Source: Branchiostoma floridae
Taxonomy: Eukaryota > Chordata > Leptocardii > Amphioxiformes > Branchiostomatidae
Direction: 5' to 3'
Length of the DNA stretch: 64,000 nucleotides
Assembly (NCBI RefSeq): GCF_000003815.2
Contig: NC_049983.1
Coordinates: 26,099,003-26,163,002 of the forward strand
How positions within the stretch are numbered: the first letter of the stretch is position 1; the number at the start of each line of letters is the position of its first letter. Of this stretch, positions 1 to 12,046 are shown in pieces. Made by a program: the position numbers and the translations under genes. The notes beneath the pieces are model-generated. The model was not told the DNA's origin, made no database searches, and was given only the letters and a program-made list of their open reading frames with translations.

Positions 1-1900
1 TGCCTGTTTCCAGATTCTATCCAGTTATTACTTGAATAACAGTTACTGTTATCTTGTACAGTTGATAGGGAGGAAAATGATGACATGTATACTTTATTCC
101 CTAAAAGCATTTGTATCAGGGAACACACTTTCGGAGTGAAAGTTTCCCTCTAGATCAACAGTCACTCAGTGGCATAGTAATTCTCAGTACATTATGCAAC
201 AAAGAATTTTCTTTGTCTTTCACAGTTTGATTGACTGTACTCTAGGAATGAAAGCCATTCACCAGAATCTTAAGTTGCTGATCAATGATGCTAGTTGCCT
301 TATCTTTGCAAATGTAACGTTTGAGTAATGAGGCCTCTAATCTACCACAGACCATTAAGTAATATAGATTGTTTCAAGCCTTGGTGACTCTGTATGTATT
401 TACTGTACCAAAATAGATGACTCGTAAAGATGCTGCTTGTAAAGTTTGTATGTGATTGATGAACAAAGATGCTATGATATTCAATATCATTCCACCGTAG
501 AGTGATTCATCACTGCAAATAGTTTACATCTGAGGGGATTTTCAATTCTGTTGAGCGCTGAGAGCAGAAGTTTGATCGTTTGTCTCGTCTTATCTATACT
601 TTCTCAACAAAGAAATCTTTTATATGACATTGTGTTGTATTACTCAAATCCTCTATGGTGGAATTTACATACCAGGTCCATGTTGTAATGTAAACTATAA
701 GTGATAGAATAGGTTTCACTTATTAGTTTTTGAATTTGATTTGTTTGCCAACTTATTGTATGTAATATGGCCTTTCAAAGTTGTTCGCAAACTCTTAATT
801 TGAAGGATATACCCTTTAAATCCTGTTCTGTATTAGATATGCCTTTTCTAGCAATGCAGAAGAAGATCAGCTTTATTGACACAACAAAAAATGCAGGGCC
901 TTTTTTTATGGTTGACTTTAAACTATAGATAATACAAACGAATCTTAGGGCCCACTACTGTAACAGTAACTAAAGAAACCAACATACATTTAAGCTGAAT
1001 TAGATGCACGGTGACACACATTGTTAAGCAGTGATCCACAAATAATCACAGTTTATTGAATATAGGAATCAAAATTTCTATGATACATTACAATGTATAA
1101 TTGGAACTATATATATACAGTGTATATACAAAAAAAATATACCTATAATTTGTCCTTGTTTTGACAAGTAGCTTCCTGTAAGCTGAAGTGGAAGTGAGCC
1201 ACATTTACATGTACGACTGGCTGTTAACATGGGAGCAGGTGGTGCGGTCTACAGCCTGGCCATTTAAGTCAGCTTTAGTTCCTGTTATTGGCACTGAGCC
1301 CATCGTTTCTCCTATAACTCCTGAAGAGGATAAATGTTCCGTTTGGGGTGTATAATGTTGTTTGTGAGGTTGGGGTTTGATGTGCATGCTGTGAAAGAGA
1401 TCTCGATCCATTGCAGCTCACCGAAGAGCTAGATTTGCACTGGTCGTGAGAAAGAAGACAGATGATATGTACTGTATATACAGGTTCATTGTGCTGGGAA
1501 ATTTCTCTAGCTCTTTTTGACAAGCACAATGAAAACTGGACCACGGCTTAATGTCATGTCCTCAGGACTCAAACCCTTTAAGTTTCCACTAGCGTATATG
1601 TCGGGTGAGTGACACAGCCCGAATAAAACTCACGGCTTCCACAAGTTCTAGTTCCAGAGGCAGGGCACACCTTGATCAAATGTTCAAGTTTCTGCCACAC
1701 CTAGCAGTGACTGTAAAGGTGCACACATACAAGATTAGATTGAAGTCACATCATGCACAGTCATAGAAAGTGTATACTTGTCCCCATCCTGTTTAAAAAG
1801 GTTCCTCCAAATCAAAGAAATTTAGTCAACCAAGTGGATAGGTATTCGAGTAGCTGGCATATCTTATTTATTATCTGAATGTCTAGCCTTCATTGACAAA
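1..1900. other. intron/upstream DNA, no gene recognised
   Basis: AT-rich sequence without coding signal. A repeat fragment at ~1,413-1,505 (caccgaagagctag, gtatatacaggttcattgtg) recurs at 26,398-26,490. The 1,835-1,895 stretch (gctggcatatcttatttatt, tgtctagccttcattg) belongs to the hairpin repeat family seen at 21,600 and 61,080. Confidence 0.6.
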
Positions 1901-1944
1901 GAAAGTATCCTCCAAACACTACGCGTAGCCTTGCCAGAGCCTTG

Positions 1945-2256
1945 TTAGAAGAGCCCCCCACAGATGTGTGCGGTGTCTAAGTTCACATCATTACTGATCC
2001 CTTGTGGCTTCCCGAGCTTTCTTCCCTTTCCAAACGGCGCGTGGAATTCCCCAGCGTCTCGTTTACGATCTCTCGTTATCCGGAGGGCAATCCAAGAGTC
2101 CTTCACCTCGAGTAACCCCTGCCGAAATTGCGCTCCAGGAAGAGGGTAGAGGTTGGCATTATGGGTCATCCCAGGGGAGTAGAGCGAGGCAAATGGGCCT
2201 TCTGGGTAAAGCATGGGGTTCTGGGAGAATCTACCGATGGGCGAGGCTTGGAACAA
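1945..2256 (-). other. GC-rich minus-strand ORF of unknown nature
   Basis: An open frame of 103 codons on the minus strand in an otherwise AT-rich region. It begins MFQASPIGRFSQNPMLYPEG and contains MTHNANLYPLPG and RITRDRKRDAGEFHAPFGKG. GC content is markedly above the neighbourhood, and Pro, Tyr and Arg are frequent. I recognise no domain. No convincing splice sites flank it. It may be a transposon fragment, a single exon of an antisense gene, or chance. Confidence 0.2.
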
Positions 2257-2816
2257 TTTAGCAACATCACCACTGTTTTTTAGCCGTAACTTTATAAATT
2301 ACGTAACACTTATAAATGGTGTAAGTAACCAATAATTTAACTAGTTGGTTTTTCTGGCCAGCCATACAGTCTTAATAACTAGTGGGCTAAATCAGCCCCC
2401 CAAAAAATTGCAGGCACTTTTCATCAGACAATCTTAAATGTGGCTTATCTCTATTTATCTAGTATTTATTTCATCTTAAGGACTGCTGGGTGGCACTTTT
2501 AGCATTTTTTGGCTGATTTTCAAGGCGACCCAGGTGACAAAACATAAAGCAAAGTACAAAGTCATATGGCAAAATTATACATAATGGAAACTGAGAAATT
2601 TCCATTGAAATTAATGAATTTCAAAGTTTTACCATATGGCATGCGCAGCCAGTTCCTATCATGCAGCTTGTAGGAACTGAGCAGCCTTTGTTCTAACACA
2701 AAAGAAACATGAATTTTGTGACGGAACAAAGCTCAAAATCTGTGTTTTATTATCTACTGTTGATCTTACCAAGTTAACACTGTTGACCTTTTATTTATAG
2801 AGTATCTTGAGCCCTG

Positions 2817-3535
2817 TTGAGTTTGATTCAGGCCTTTCTGGAGACCCCAGGGGTATTGTGGGTCATCCCTGGTATCAGCACATCCATCTCTGCCACCCCA
2901 GTCTCCACAGTGGCGGAGCAGTCGGCGTGTTGCTTCCGGAAGATTCTGGGGATCTCAAATGCTGTCAAATGGAATAGAGTCAAACAAAACATTGGTCTGC
3001 ATGAAGACTTCTTAATGCCAGTAAACAAAAAAAAACTGATCAGACACTTGTGATATGGCCACGTGTCACGACCATCGGGACTTACAAATTGCTAAAACTA
3101 TCAGTAAGATTCTAGGGATCGGATGCTGAGGCAGCATGGCAAATGCTGTGAACAGGACTAGAGTCAAACAAAACATTGGTCTGTACAAAGACCTTTTAAT
3201 GCCAGTTAAGAAAGGAAAACTGGTCAGAATTGGTATTGCCACTGAGTCACAGCCATTGGGATTTGCTAAGCCATCATGAAGGGAATCGAACTCCAAAATC
3301 ATTTAAAGCAACTGGATATGATTTTGGAAACAGTCAGATGTTTTAGACACCATCCAATGTCTTTCATCAGTGGCATTGGAGAGAACTTGTTTGAGAGAGT
3401 TTTCATATCCTAGTTATGAATTGATATGCAAAAGAGATGAAGGGAACTTTCTGGGGCATAGACAAAGGAAATGATGGAAGGATTACATTGTGGGAGAATG
3501 GACAGGCATTAAACTAAGTGAAAACTAAAAAAAAC
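2817..3535 (+). mobile_element. degenerate LINE pol C-terminal region with internal tandem duplication
   Basis: The + strand frames read CFRKILGISNAVKWNRVKQN then IGLHEDFLMPVNKKKLI (2,930-3,045). A second copy reads RVKQNIGLYKDLLMPVKKGK (3,162-3,225). Further on, GHRQRK, a stop, then WKDYIVGEWTGIKLSEN (3,455-3,535). This is the order found at the end of LINE reverse transcriptases (RRLLGI.., IG..EDLL..VK.RKL, GRQ.K.W.D.I.EWTG..L.E). Stops and shifts show it is dead. Confidence 0.7.
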
Positions 3536-3689
3536 AGAAAATTGAGAAAAATGGAGTTACTGTAGAGGAAAACGTATGCCAGATCTTCTGTGGTGCTTCA
3601 AATGTCAAATATTAGACTTATAAGGGATTGATGAGACTCTGAGTCAGCGCATTGAGGACAAGGCCAAGCATGGAAATCAGACACAGAGT

Positions 3690-3850
3690 GTTACGCAAGG
3701 CTTTCAAGTGCGCCGCTGATACGATGTCAACTTGACCTTGATTGATTCCCCAGGGATGTTGTAGGAGGGGATCTATCGTTCCTCGGCGCTTGATAAGCCG
3801 GCGGTTGGAAATTCATGCTTGGCAACGCAAACTTGATTTTATGAATGACA
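3690..3850. other. GC-richer non-coding patch
   Basis: The patch contains gcgccgctgatacgatgtca, gatctatcgttcctcggcgc and ttgataagccggcgg in AT-rich surroundings. There is no ORF, repeat or splice structure. It may be a conserved non-coding element, but nothing here proves function. Confidence 0.25.
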
Positions 3851-4290
3851 ACCCCAAATTGGCTGTATGGCCACGCCAATGTGATTTATGGATTGAAAAA
3901 GATAAATGTTGAACTGATAGGGAAAACATGAAAAACGCCAGGCCTTGCAGGAATGTTCACCTAAATGGTGTAAACAGAGCAGGAATGTCTTCAGTTCAGG
4001 AATGTCTTAGAGAGTTTGAAGGTTTACACCGATGCATTTTCGAAAATGTAATGTTTTTCTAGATCTTTACCTTTCAGAGACATTCTCCAAGAATGTTCTT
4101 TAATTTTAGGTTATATATGGTCTTCGTAGGGCCTTTTTTGGGGAGGACTTTCTATTTGTCTTACCAATTGTTCTAAAATGTCTTGAGAAAAACTTGTGAT
4201 AACTTCAGAAATCCCCTTAATGTTCTAAAAAAAAATGGATGGTCTGTGATAGGAGCCCAACTGGATGTGTTATCTATTAATTGTCTCAGA

Positions 4291-4325
4291 ACCAAGAAAA
4301 TATATTATTGTGGCCTTACATGCTT
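4291..4325. repeat. 'gaaccaa...gtggcctta' dispersed motif
   Basis: One of about a dozen copies of a motif of the form agaaccaacaaatnaaattg-gtgtggcctta in the window (others near 5,249, 19,327 inverted, 19,535, 19,765, 16,831 inverted, 26,208, 43,562, 45,573, 48,410). The motif looks like the terminus of an abundant MITE family. Confidence 0.55.
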
Positions 4326-4550
4326 GTACAACTCACAAATGACTTGGGGGTTGACAGGCACCCAGCCATGTGGACAGGTTACATTGCGTTATCTAAAAAC
4401 CCATCTTTCCAGTATTATCTCCAGTGGAATTGTCAGTCGGGCATTTACCCTCGGCCATGCAAAGATGTTATCAAATATTAACCACTTTTTTGGCAACAGG
4501 TGAGAACAGGTTGTATTTTTCTTTTATGTCATACTTGTGACGTGAAAACG

Positions 4551-4840
4551 TTCAATACGGGTGTGATAACTTTCCGTATCACACAGGCTCGAAGTTTGTA
4601 TCACACAGGCTTCCTTCAAGTAAATCAAACCATTTCGAGCGGGCCGAGTGCAGCACAGTTGGCTGATTTGGACGTTGGAACATTGCTGTTGTAACTTCGG
4701 CCATCGGGGGATCCAACCCGTGGTTGGACTGGTACCTCGGGTGATACAGAATACACTGTGTTGTATTCTATATGTACCAGATCCAGTATTCAGCACAGGC
4801 CCAATGGGTGAAACAGTCTCCTTTTGCCTGTAGCTAAATT
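4551..4840. repeat. unclassified repeat-like segment
   Basis: It contains two direct copies of gtatcacacaggct (4,576 and 4,598), an inverted ggtgtgataac / gtatcac pair and a palindromic atacagaatacactgtgttgta. There is no coding signal. Likely an old MITE or nested repeats. Confidence 0.4.
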
Positions 4841-5339
4841 GTAGGGAAAAATGTATAATCAAAATTAAAGAATAATTAGATAAAATTTTACAATTCTTTA
4901 TGTTCATTGATCAAAAGGATGGTCCCTTAGTTTGAAGATTTCCATGGGAATGTCTAATGTTAGGTCTCACTTACAGATATACCAGAAAATTATAAGTCAA
5001 CCTCAAATTGATATACAAATCTTAGATTAGAATTATGATTACAAAGAAATTAGAGATCAAATTAAGATTGTATCAGCTAGATGTTTGAGTGATGTAGAAC
5101 AAGGTATAATAAAACAAGATGAGTCTTAGATGGGAATATCATATTTTAAGTCTGACTGTATTCACTCCATAAAGCTAAGGCATAAACCTGGTCCACTGGC
5201 TTTGTTTTCATTATGTTTTTCCAATTAAGCATATTTTTTTTTATCAATCCGAGAACCAACAAATTAGATTTGTGTGGCGTGAAGAAGATCTCCCAAAATC
5301 TAAATAAAAGATTTAGATTAACGAACATACTGTAACAGT

Positions 5340-5530
5340 ATCTGCTTTAATTCCATAAATTTTAAAGCAGAGGAGATTGACAGGTAATCACAGAGGTGAT
5401 GTGTTTCATCCCTCGTTAATTAGGTGCTTTCTCGCAGCTTAATTAAGGTCAGTCGGAGTGGCAGAATGATGAATAGCTGTGGTGTTGGGAGGAAGTGATT
5501 GGACTCTGATCAAGGCACGCCCTTATGCAG
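5340..5530. promoter_or_regulatory. candidate conserved non-coding element with homeodomain cores
   Basis: A repeat-free patch of moderate GC holding TTAATTAG (5,416-5,423) and TTAATTAA (5,439-5,446), 23 bp apart centre to centre, plus several cagaggag/tcggagtg purine blocks. Clustered TAATTA cores are typical homeodomain-binding sites in intronic enhancers. Function is inferred only. Confidence 0.25.
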
Positions 5531-5654
5531 TTTCAGTTTTTATGTGGCTGGGTATCAAACATTGTAGAAACTGCAGAACACAGCACAAAAATGCATTGTA
5601 CAATGTAGCTATCAAACACATAGTATAGTGCAAAAATGCTGTTCATGGTTGGAC

Positions 5655-5945
5655 ATAAGTTAGTTTTCTAAAATTCAATTGTCCTATTGGACAAGTACAT
5701 TAATAAAACTTGCGCAAAGTCAAACCAACTTTTCTATGTATTTTCACTTCTAACAATGGGATTCTTTTAATATTGACTTTTTTTCTGTGTTGACCAATGA
5801 TTGATGATTGACTACGGGTATCAAAATCTCAGTCATGGAAAAATCTTACTTGCCCAACCAGACAAGTGAGGTAGAACATGTACTTGCCCGATCGGCACTT
5901 TCACTTGCCTGAACAATCTGACTTAAGTGAACTTGTCCAACTCAA
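5655..5945. mobile_element. MITE, 'cacttgcccg' family copy 1
   Basis: It shares cttctaacaatgggattc, aaaatcttacttgcccaa, gatcggcactttcacttgcc and gaacttgtccaac with copies at 45,040 and 54,445. It is non-coding, with imperfect inverted ends. Confidence 0.65.
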
Positions 5946-7499
5946 TGCAAAAGAAATCACAAACACTCTGATTAGCATGATTACAAAAATGCAAATCATG
6001 ACAACAGAACAGCACAGAACAAAACAGCACAACACAACACAGTAGAGCATTACATGGCACATCAAGACTGTTTTTCCCATGCAACAAACAGCTACATGTC
6101 TAATTTTGACAGAACTTGAAATCAATTCCACACCAACATAAAAATACTAGTTGTACCAGGTATATGCATTTGAGTGATGAACAATGTAGATTATAAAGGG
6201 TGGTGACCTTTTTCTCCAAATGGGACTAAGATGTGACTTTTTATGTGTAAAACATTGGCTGAAGTCATGACCTTATTTCACAAGGGTCATGTCTTTGCAC
6301 GGAAGGTCAAGAGAGTTAAATCATTGCATCCACTGGACCTGTGCACAGGCGTTGGGAGGTCAACCGCTCAACGATATGCATGGGAAAATAATTTGGATAA
6401 TTCATAGTTGCTCAAGACCTGAAACAGAGGATGAGGGTATTAAAACGCAGTCAGATTTGTTTATACAAATTACAATTCATATTGGTTTTGACTTATTTAC
6501 ATCAGCCCCCCAATAAATGAAGAAATTAGAAATTAGATCCGAATCTCAATAATATGGAAGAATATGGACAACTCTTACTCCTGGACCAGCAGTTACAAAA
6601 ATGTAGATGCTTGCATGCATGTGTAAGAATGACAAATTAAAGTACTGAAGCATAGGAATGGTTAATCTATTTTTCACTTCTCTAAGCTGGAAAATCATAT
6701 TAGGTTTTAACACAAGGCAGACTTGACCCTCTTACCCAATATGAACAGACGGATACACACACACAGAAGAGATTCAAACAGTAAAACTACACTTCCTTGA
6801 GGTGAAGCAGTTACATAAAAAAACGTTCTGTTTGTCATATTGGTGCTAAAAACGAATTGCTCTAGTTTGGTGTCATCCATCAGTTGAAGTTGTTATTAGT
6901 TTCGAGTGTGAATGGCTCCTTTATCAGGACACTGAACCGTTTGGTGAGTTATTGACCAATACGGCATGTGGACGGTTACAGGGATGGGTTTGGCCACACA
7001 TCGTTTCTCTTCGGACTTATGAGGGCCTATGGATGATGGGTTGTTATGAATCCAATGGCTGGGATATTGGCTAGGTCTGCCCATGTGTATCCAGGGCACC
7101 AGATATTGTATTTATTTATTACTTACTATGTCTAATCCATTTTGATTCTTTTTGCTTGCCGTACTAGGAGTAATGTATAAGAATTATCTTATTCTTACCT
7201 TACATTGTACCTCATACTACAATTTCAAACTTTTTTCGTTGAATTGCTAGCTGCAAGTGATATGAGTAATCTATGCTCATTTCAAATTCATTTCTGTAAA
7301 TCACAAGTTGCAAGTAGGAATTTCAAGTCCTCATATCACAGAAAAATGTATGCGCCTTTCGTGCCGTAGGATGAGGTCCTTCTCTTGGGATGTAAAAGAG
7401 ATGTTGTCTCCACGCCAGCTATGAGGACGCGTTTTTATTGTTGTTGGGAGTTTGATGGGTATTATATTGGCTATGTCTGCCCCACATATATCACACGAA

Positions 7500-7660
7500 C
7501 ATGCCTGCAGTCCGAGCAGCTCATCTTTCCTCCCTGCTGTTTGATGGATTCAGGTCAAGCCGATCAAGTCCCGCAATTAGGAGCGACCTTTGACCGCGGG
7601 AGCCTATCCCGTTCTTTCCCGGTTATCTCCTTCCCGCTTATTGTACGAGAGGGGGGATAG
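7500..7660. other. GC-rich non-coding patch
   Basis: It includes cgacctttgaccgcgggagc and cgggttatctcc-like runs in an AT-rich intron. A short open frame crosses it (91 codons from 7,385) but shows no domain, and its composition is not protein-like. It is either a conserved non-coding element or a repeat fragment. Confidence 0.25.
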
Positions 7661-7885
7661 TCCTGATGGTAAAGGTGGATATTGAGCTTATGGTGGATCA
7701 AAAGTAGATCCCTAGATGTGGGAATATTGGAGCAGACACGAGATGAAGTTTTACGATCATTCCAGAAGAATATATCTTGTTGTGCACATTAGACATCAGT
7801 AGACAGTGAATGAGTGAGTGCAATGAATTTTTATGGTGGATCTAAAGTGGATCTCTATATGTAGGAATTGTTATCGTTATTGTTA

Positions 7886-7977
7886 TTGGGTAGGCTGACT
7901 ACTGCCTTTTGTAGCCATGGGCTGAATTTCGAGGAGCGGGCTAAATAAAATAGGCGGGGCTAAATAGCGATGGTCTT
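7886..7977 (-). mobile_element. SINE tail fragment (same family as 28.1 kb)
   Basis: gggctgaatttcgaggagc and ggcggggctaaatagcg match gggctgaattgcgaggagc and ggcggggctaaatcgca at 28,151-28,195 in the same orientation. Only the 3' portion is present. Confidence 0.6.
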
Positions 7978-8689
7978 GAATAATATTGGAGCAGACATGA
8001 GGTAGACTTTTACATGAATGTATATCCATTCGAGAGAAATTGATACAACTGAATGTACAGTTGAAACATCACAAGATAAACTGGATAGTGAGTGTGTGAG
8101 TGAGACCGAGACTAGTTATATATGGCTGTGCAGTGAACTTTAATTGACGAGTTTCAAAGTTTTTACACGTATGGGTTATGTAACAGTCATTGATTTCCAT
8201 TCATTACTCGCTCACTCCCTATCGGGCTTATTATCTTTTATTCTCTGTGTTGGGTGGTTGGACGTGCTTGCACTTTAGATGTGGAGGTCAATGACCTCAG
8301 GTGATCTTTCCAAGAAGTTTTTTGGAAATTCTTCATGGACTAAATCATCTAATGATAGAGCCATTAGTAGGCATGCTGCTTTGTCTATTGAATTTGCATT
8401 GCCTAATTTCATAAAAGTTATTACATTCCTAGTGTGGAAATATCTTCTACCACAGAACTCCCTAAATTCAACATAGGGTTACTGTATGACATAGATGTAC
8501 AAATCAAGGTCATCATGGCTGATTGACATTTTGATGTTCTGAAATCCCATTATATGTAGCATTGATTTGACCTTGAAGACATGACTGAAGGTCACAACTA
8601 TGGCTCAGAGGTTCTAATGTCACAAACACTAAGAATGCCTCTGAGTCAGTAGATTTGACATTGAAGACATACAGATGAAGGTCACAAGC

Positions 8690-8950
8690 ATGGCAGACGT
8701 TGTGTTTTATTGCCCCAAACCCGCTTGACGCAACATTAGATGTGACATTGAAGGCATAAATGAAGGTCGCGCGGTGCCTGCCCGACTGTTGGGATGACTA
8801 AACGCCCGCCTTATCTCCACCCAGACGCGCGTAATCTGATCTTCTGACTTACGCTGGCAGACAATAATGTCATCTGCAGGGGGTTATCGTTAGCTGCGCC
8901 CCGATTTTCTGCTGATGTGCACAAGAAATTGGGCTGAGCACTAACATCAA
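8690..8950. promoter_or_regulatory. candidate conserved non-coding element
   Basis: GC-rich, repeat-free sequence: acgcccgccttatctccacc, cagacgcgcgtaatctgatc, ggggttatcgttagctgcgc. It is not open in any frame and has no splice motifs. GATA-like (ttatct, ttatcg) cores cluster here. This is the longest such patch upstream of w1. Confidence 0.25.
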
Positions 8951-11269
8951 GCATAACCCAGAGACAAGCAGTATATTTTACATGCTCTACTTGTGTACTG
9001 TGTATGATTGGGATTTTTTTTACATCAATGATTTAAAAAAGATTAAAGAAGTTGATCTTGGTTTGTGTGCATATGTTTCTGGATATTTTTGGTCAGCAAA
9101 ACTTAAGATGTTCCGGCTTTGTTCATGTCATTTTAAATGTGGGAAGATAAAGGTCAAGGTTGATTATGGGTCTCCTGGCAGCATCCCTTGGTACTGCAGC
9201 AGAACTTCTGTTTATGTATATTTTGTCCTGGACATGCTGTGATCGTTAGGTGGCAGATGAATTTTTAAATGTCAGATTTCATGTCAGCAAAAAGTGCTTC
9301 AGGTTTGGACCCCCCAAAAAGCTTATTCTTGTATGGAGATTTGAATGTTTACCCAACATACAGTACAGATGACAGTTTTGACAGTTACACTTCTCTCCTG
9401 TTGGTGTCCAACAAGCCTTTAGAAGTTCAACTGCTTCTGAAAAATGTTTCATAGCCAAAGAAATGCAAGAAGTAAGGAAGAAACACTTGAATGAGTTGAT
9501 AAGGGACCAGATTATTCAGCTTGGAAGCAATGAAGTAAACCGGAAATAGAATAGGATGAATGGTTTTAGAATGTTGAACTTGACCATTATTTTTCTGATA
9601 CGAGAAACAACCAATTGAATTGCAAGTGGCCCAATCCATAATCCTGCCTGAACACGTCCTTTGATCGAAAACTTAACCTTCCTGACCGAAAGGTTCTCCA
9701 GGGCCTTTTTCTTATTTCTAGGCTAATTTCTGCTTAAGAACCTTAACCTTTACCCAGAGGCAAGGGAGCTTCAGTAGGCTTGTGCACAGGAAAAGTTCTC
9801 AGGATCCGCAAACTTTTAACGACCTGCGCTTTGATGCAATTGACCCAGAAAAGCTGTGTCAGAACTCTGAATTAAAGCTCCCAGAAAGGGCAATGCAGCT
9901 ATATCCTTGGTATGATGTGGTCTGGTGGCTAGTGATCCTCCCATTAGACAATAAGCCAGGATTTTTAACTAGATTTCTTAGAAGACAGAAGTTGTAGGAT
10001 ATCTGAGTCACCACTCTGAAATAATCCAGTGGCCTCCATGTGTCACCTATTTCACAACTGTTACAACTACACGTAATTTTTGTATTTCTATGACTTTATG
10101 TAACGAATCTGTATCTTAGGTGAAATGAAATTCAGCCGCAAGGCTGCAAAGTTTTACATGAATAATGATTAAACCATTCAGTCAGTCAACAGTTGGACAT
10201 GCTCGTTAAGAGAATACATCAACTGCCTTATCGATTTGATTCTTTAACTCTAATCCTTAAAGCAAACAAAGGTAGCTGTTTGGGTATGAATTCGCTATTG
10301 GTCATGGGATTAAGCAGCAGGGAAAGGTTAAATTAGACTGCCAAAAGAAATAAAATGGGAGCAAAAACTGATTATTTAACATACCAGACTTCACAATAAC
10401 TGCAGGGAAGCTCTCGTCATCATCATATCTTATCTCATCATCATATCTCTATCTCCTCATCCAGCAGCGAGCTGCCTCGTTGGTCTCTCTTAGATCACTG
10501 TCTGAGCAGGTTTTTCCGAGTTCACAGTTTTCTAAAAGGTGCTGTGATGGACAGCCACTCCTTCTGGAGAATGAGGAGTCTACAGGTTCAGCGTCCTTTG
10601 TTGACAGGCTTTTCTTACCTTTCTCTTTGCCTTAACAACAGCTACCCTCTCTGTTTTGACAAAGGTGTTGATCAGCTGCCACTAAGCATTGCGGTCATGA
10701 CATATTTTTTCATTGTTCAGAGGGTCAATATGTCCCTTCTTCAGGTAATGTTTGAGAGTGACCTTGTATCTGTATGGTGCTGTATGGAAGCAATCAAAGG
10801 AGAGACACGAACTGATACGAGTCTGATACCGTGATAGGAAAATCTGTACTCCATTCGTACACTGTTTTTGACAGTGATTTATTTTTTCAGCTTAACCAGA
10901 ACACTTTGACCCAGTGGTTTACCTGAAGGGATGTAGCTCAGGATCAGGATCCTCTCCAGTACAGTTTGATGGAGAGCGGAAGATCTTGCCTGATTAATCA
11001 ATCAAACATTATTGTGCCCCTGAGATGGTTGGCCTGTCATGCTGAGGAGAAAACTTCCCATGTGTGACAAGCATGCAGAGATTCTGTCAAACTTTGACGG
11101 TATCAGAGTTTTAGGCAACATCAATTTACTTACTTGGGTCTTGGACATTTTAGACTATATCTATATAAAGATAGGAAAAACATCTGGTTCGAAGAAAAAA
11201 ACTCTTTACTCATTTGTTCATGTTACCTGAGGTGCTACTGCAACTTGTAGTCTTCTTCTATTGGTTCTG

Positions 11270-11965
11270 GCGTATCTTACTACCCTGTAGTTACCATCTA
11301 CAGGTCTGCTGTATGTTGAAGTTTTTGAAGATACACTAAAGTTATCATAATGAACCTGTGGTTCCCCTGTATGTTGCAGCTGGACAATGCGATTGCATAT
11401 AATTTCCCTGTATCTTCCTGCTTGACAATGTGGATGAACGGAATGTCCTGATGATACACTAATGTTATCAATGTTATGTTAGGTTATGTTTTGATGATAC
11501 ACTCATAATCATGTCATCAGAAGTACATGTAATCTGTGTTGAAGATACACTAATGTTATCATAACAAGCCAGTAGTTCTCCTGTATGTTACAGTTGACAA
11601 TGCAGATGAACAGATGAACAGATCATATCATAACAGTTGTATCATCAACACATCAATGCAGATTGATGTGTTGATGATACAACTGTTATAATATGATACA
11701 CTAACGTCATAACTAACCAGTGGTTCTCCTGTATGTTCCAGCTGGACAATGCGGATGACCAGAATGTGCTGATGATACACTTAGTAAAATGTTATTATCG
11801 ATACACCAATGTTACCCTAACTAACCTGTCGTTCTCCTGTATGTTGCAGCTGGACATATCATGACTAACCCTTAGTTTCCCTGTGTGAGACAATGCGAAG
11901 CCACAGAATGTGTGTATGATTCACCTCTTATCATAACTAACCTGTTGTTCTCCTGTATATTCCAG
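11270..11965 (+). repeat. tandem array of decayed w1 acceptor + exon-start copies
   Basis: The unit is roughly gatacactaatgttatcata, actaacctgtggttctcc, tgtatgttgcag and then ctggacaatgcggatgaaca. Copies of the exon start lie at 11,380, 11,421, 11,594, 11,742, 11,850 and 11,887 before the authentic one at 11,966. Several keep a full tgtatgttNcag acceptor. Only ~25 nt of exon is included, after which the copies return to gatgatacact. Confidence 0.88.
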
Positions 11966-12046
11966 CTTGACAATGCGGATGAGCAGGCCGCCCACATCAG
12001 GAGGGAGCTGGACGGGAGGTTGCAGGCAGCTGAGAGGATGGCGAGG
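11966..12046 (+). CDS. CADPS: CADPS exon w1 (27 codons, phase 0/0)
   Basis: The exon encodes [20 protein letters not shown] plus AAERMAR, the conserved helical stretch upstream of the C2 domain. The acceptor is tgtatattccag and the donor is gtgagt. The exon starts with CTT (Leu) right after the acceptor and ends with AGG (Arg). The acceptor and the first ~25 nt are preceded by several degraded copies between 11,350 and 11,900 (see the repeat entry). No earlier CADPS exon is recognisable upstream in the window. Confidence 0.93.

Noticed and set aside
1-11965. Upstream CADPS exons (N-terminal region)
   Set aside because: I looked for the conserved segment that precedes LDNADEQ and found no match in any frame.
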